Shown here: one piece after another, positions 62,864 to 64,000 of the stretch
Layout: the number at the start of each line of letters is the position of its first letter
Position numbering within the stretch: the first letter of the stretch is position 1
Source of the DNA: Rhizocola hellebori
GTDB lineage: Bacteria; Actinomycetota; Actinomycetes; Mycobacteriales; Micromonosporaceae
Reading direction: 5' to 3'
NCBI RefSeq assembly: GCF_016862955.1
Contig: NZ_BONY01000032.1
Span: 43,827 to 107,826, forward strand
Length of the DNA: 64,000 bases
Program-made: the position numbers and the translations under genes
Notes under the pieces: model-generated
The model's database searches: none
Seen by the model: the letters and a program-made list of their open reading frames with translations, nothing else
Told to the model about the DNA's origin: nothing

Positions 62864-64000
62864 GTGGATGGATTTGTTGGGCGCTCCGGCGAGCTCGCCG
62901 CGCTTGAGCGCCTGCTTCAGCGGGTGACCGACGGTGGGCGAACCGGACGGCACGGCCGTGCCCTGCTCATCCGCGGACGACGCCGCGTGGGCAAGTCCCG
63001 CCTGGTCGAAGAGTTCATCCAGCGAGCAGGCGTCGCCCAGGTCTTCTACACAGCATCAGCCCAGTCCACCGCCGCGGCAGACATCGACTTGTTCGTCCAA
63101 GCGGTGAGGCAGTCGAGCCTGCCCTCTGCGCACCTTTTCGCCGATCAGTCACCGGGTACCTGGGATGCGGCCCTTAGCCTCCTAGCGAGCGCCCTTCCCT
63201 CCGACCAGCCCGCCGTGGTGGTGCTCGACGAGATGCCCTATCTCATCGGCAACGACACCGGCTTTGAAGGGACACTCCAGAAGATCTTCGATCGTGAATT
63301 CTCCCGGCGCCCGGTCCTGTTGATCTGCATTGGCTCCGACCTGGCCATGATGGAAGCCCTAAACGCCTACGGCAGACCATTTCACCAGCGCGCCACCGAA
63401 ATGATCGTTCCTCCGTTGAGCCCTGCTGACGTTTCAGAGCTGCTTGATCTGCCCGCTGCCGAGGCAATCGATGCTTACTTGGTCTCGGGCGGCCTTCCGT
63501 TGATCCTCGACGAATGGCCTCGCGGTGCGACACTTCAGGACTATTTGGCAGAAGCGATCCCAGATCCAACGTCGGCCCTCATCGTCAGCGGGGAACGGTC
63601 ATTGGCAGCCGAGTTTCCCGGCGACGCGCTGGCGCGGCTCGTGTTGGGAGCCATCGGGTCGGGCGAACGAACCCACTCCTTGATCAGCCGAGCCGCGGGT
63701 GACCTGCCCACCGCATCGATGGCCCGCGCCCTGCGGCTGCTTACCGGCAAGCGGATGATCGACGTAGCCACTCCCCTGTCGACGAAGCCTTCGAGAGAGA
63801 CCAGGTATTCGATCGCCGATCCGCACTTGAGATTCTGGCTGAGTTTCCTCGGCCCCTACCTGCCCGAAATCGAGCGCGGACGCGGAGACCAAACCCTGCA
63901 GCGGATGAAGGCAAGCTGGACGGCCTGGCGGGGTCGCGCCGTGGAGCCGGTCGTTCGCGAGGCGTTGCGGCGACTACCTCAGACCGCGCTGCCAGCCGAT
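62864..64000 (+). CDS. AAA-type ATPase (ATPase_2/DUF234-like), 3' truncated
   Basis: 379 residues are visible before the window ends with no stop. It begins VDGFVGRSGELAALERLLQRV, the usual FxGRexEl start of archaeal-type STAND ATPases. Walker A is LIRGRRRVGKSRLVEEF (Lys44), and Walker B is AVVVLDEMPYLIG (Asp122, Glu123). The sensor region is LLICIGSDLAMMEALNAYGRPFHQRATEMIVPPLSPADV, then VSGGLPLILDEW and a winged-helix segment. SIADPHLRFWLSFLGPYLPEIERGRGD is typical of the DUF234 part, a predicted PD-(D/E)XK nuclease-like region. The start is GTG 62864, placed 17 bases after a 38-bp dyad. Function is unknown; regulatory or defence-like roles have been proposed for the family. Confidence 0.8.
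   Translation, partial: MDGFVGRSGELAALERLLQRVTDGGRTGRHGRALLIRGRRRVGKSRLVEEFIQRAGVAQVFYTASAQSTAAADIDLFVQAVRQSSLPSAHLFADQSPGTWDAALSLLASALPSDQPAVVVLDEMPYLIGNDTGFEGTLQKIFDREFSRRPVLLICIGSDLAMMEALNAYGRPFHQRATEMIVPPLSPADVSELLDLPAAEAIDAYLVSGGLPLILDEWPRGATLQDYLAEAIPDPTSALIVSGERSLAAEFPGDALARLVLGAIGSGERTHSLISRAAGDLPTASMARALRLLTGKRMIDVATPLSTKPSRETRYSIADPHLRFWLSFLGPYLPEIERGRGDQTLQRMKASWTAWRGRAVEPVVREALRRLPQTALPAD

Overview
The window is about 64 kb of chromosome from a high-GC Gram-positive actinobacterium. The evidence is very high GC at third codon positions, frequent GTG/TTG starts, many ECF sigma factors, lipoprotein and Tat signals, a tRNA-His/orn pair, a secretin-free Tad pilus locus and MsiK-style sugar transporters without their own ATPase. 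I cannot name the genus. I see no CRISPR array, insertion sequence, phage genes or rRNA operon, and almost every base is coding.

Layout. 1-6.4 kb: the 3' end of an ECF42-type sigma gene, a secreted GH76 alpha-mannanase, an APH-type kinase, two tandem L,D-transpeptidase lipoproteins, tRNA-His and oligoribonuclease. 6.4-8 kb: a GT87 mannosyltransferase and a 470-bp non-coding stretch with hairpins. 8-15.2 kb: an envelope copper/redox island holding a proline-rich membrane protein, YcnI, a CopC-CopD fusion, a zinc-finger anti-sigma, a divergent ECF sigma factor, a MauE/DsbA-like pair and a membrane protein whose mature end should start with His. 15.2-19 kb: a sugar-acid locus (zinc dehydrogenase, IclR regulator, IlvD/Edd dehydratase). 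19-21 kb: a SigE-type ECF sigma with a SecD-head-like membrane partner and an RsbW-like ATPase. 21-25 kb: an MpaB-like protein, a Tat lipoprotein intradiol dioxygenase, and an epoxide hydrolase with a divergent TetR and paired operators. 25-28 kb: a CbiMN-CbiQ-CbiO cobalt/nickel ECF transporter, a peroxiredoxin and tRNA-Leu.

28-36.7 kb is a plant cell-wall locus: rhamnogalacturonan lyase (PL11), a LacI regulator, beta-L-arabinofuranosidase (GH127), two ABC permeases and a binding lipoprotein. 36.8-39.9 kb is a large surface protein with an M91-like peptidase, a von Willebrand D domain and three C-terminal repeats. 39.9-42.8 kb is a hydrolase-glycosyltransferase fusion controlled by a divergent TetR with two near-identical palindromes. 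42.9-53.7 kb is an ECF sigma gene plus a complete Tad/Flp pilus locus: prepilin peptidase, lipoprotein, RcpC, TadZ, TadA, TadB, TadC, a 54-residue pilin, three pseudopilin-like genes and a LysM protein. 53.7-55 kb holds GNAT and MOSC genes. 55.2-62.8 kb is a tightly overlapped histidine-utilisation operon (RpiR regulator, hutU, M20 amidohydrolase, hutF, hutI, hutH). The window ends inside an AAA/DUF234-type ATPase preceded by an AT-rich 38-bp dyad.

The most interesting points are: the SecD-like partner of the ECF sigma factor; the M91/VWD surface protein; three copper-island proteins predicted to expose an N-terminal His; the hydrolase-glycosyltransferase fusion with its linker repeat; the dyad in front of the terminal ATPase; and several local DNA duplications at gene ends.
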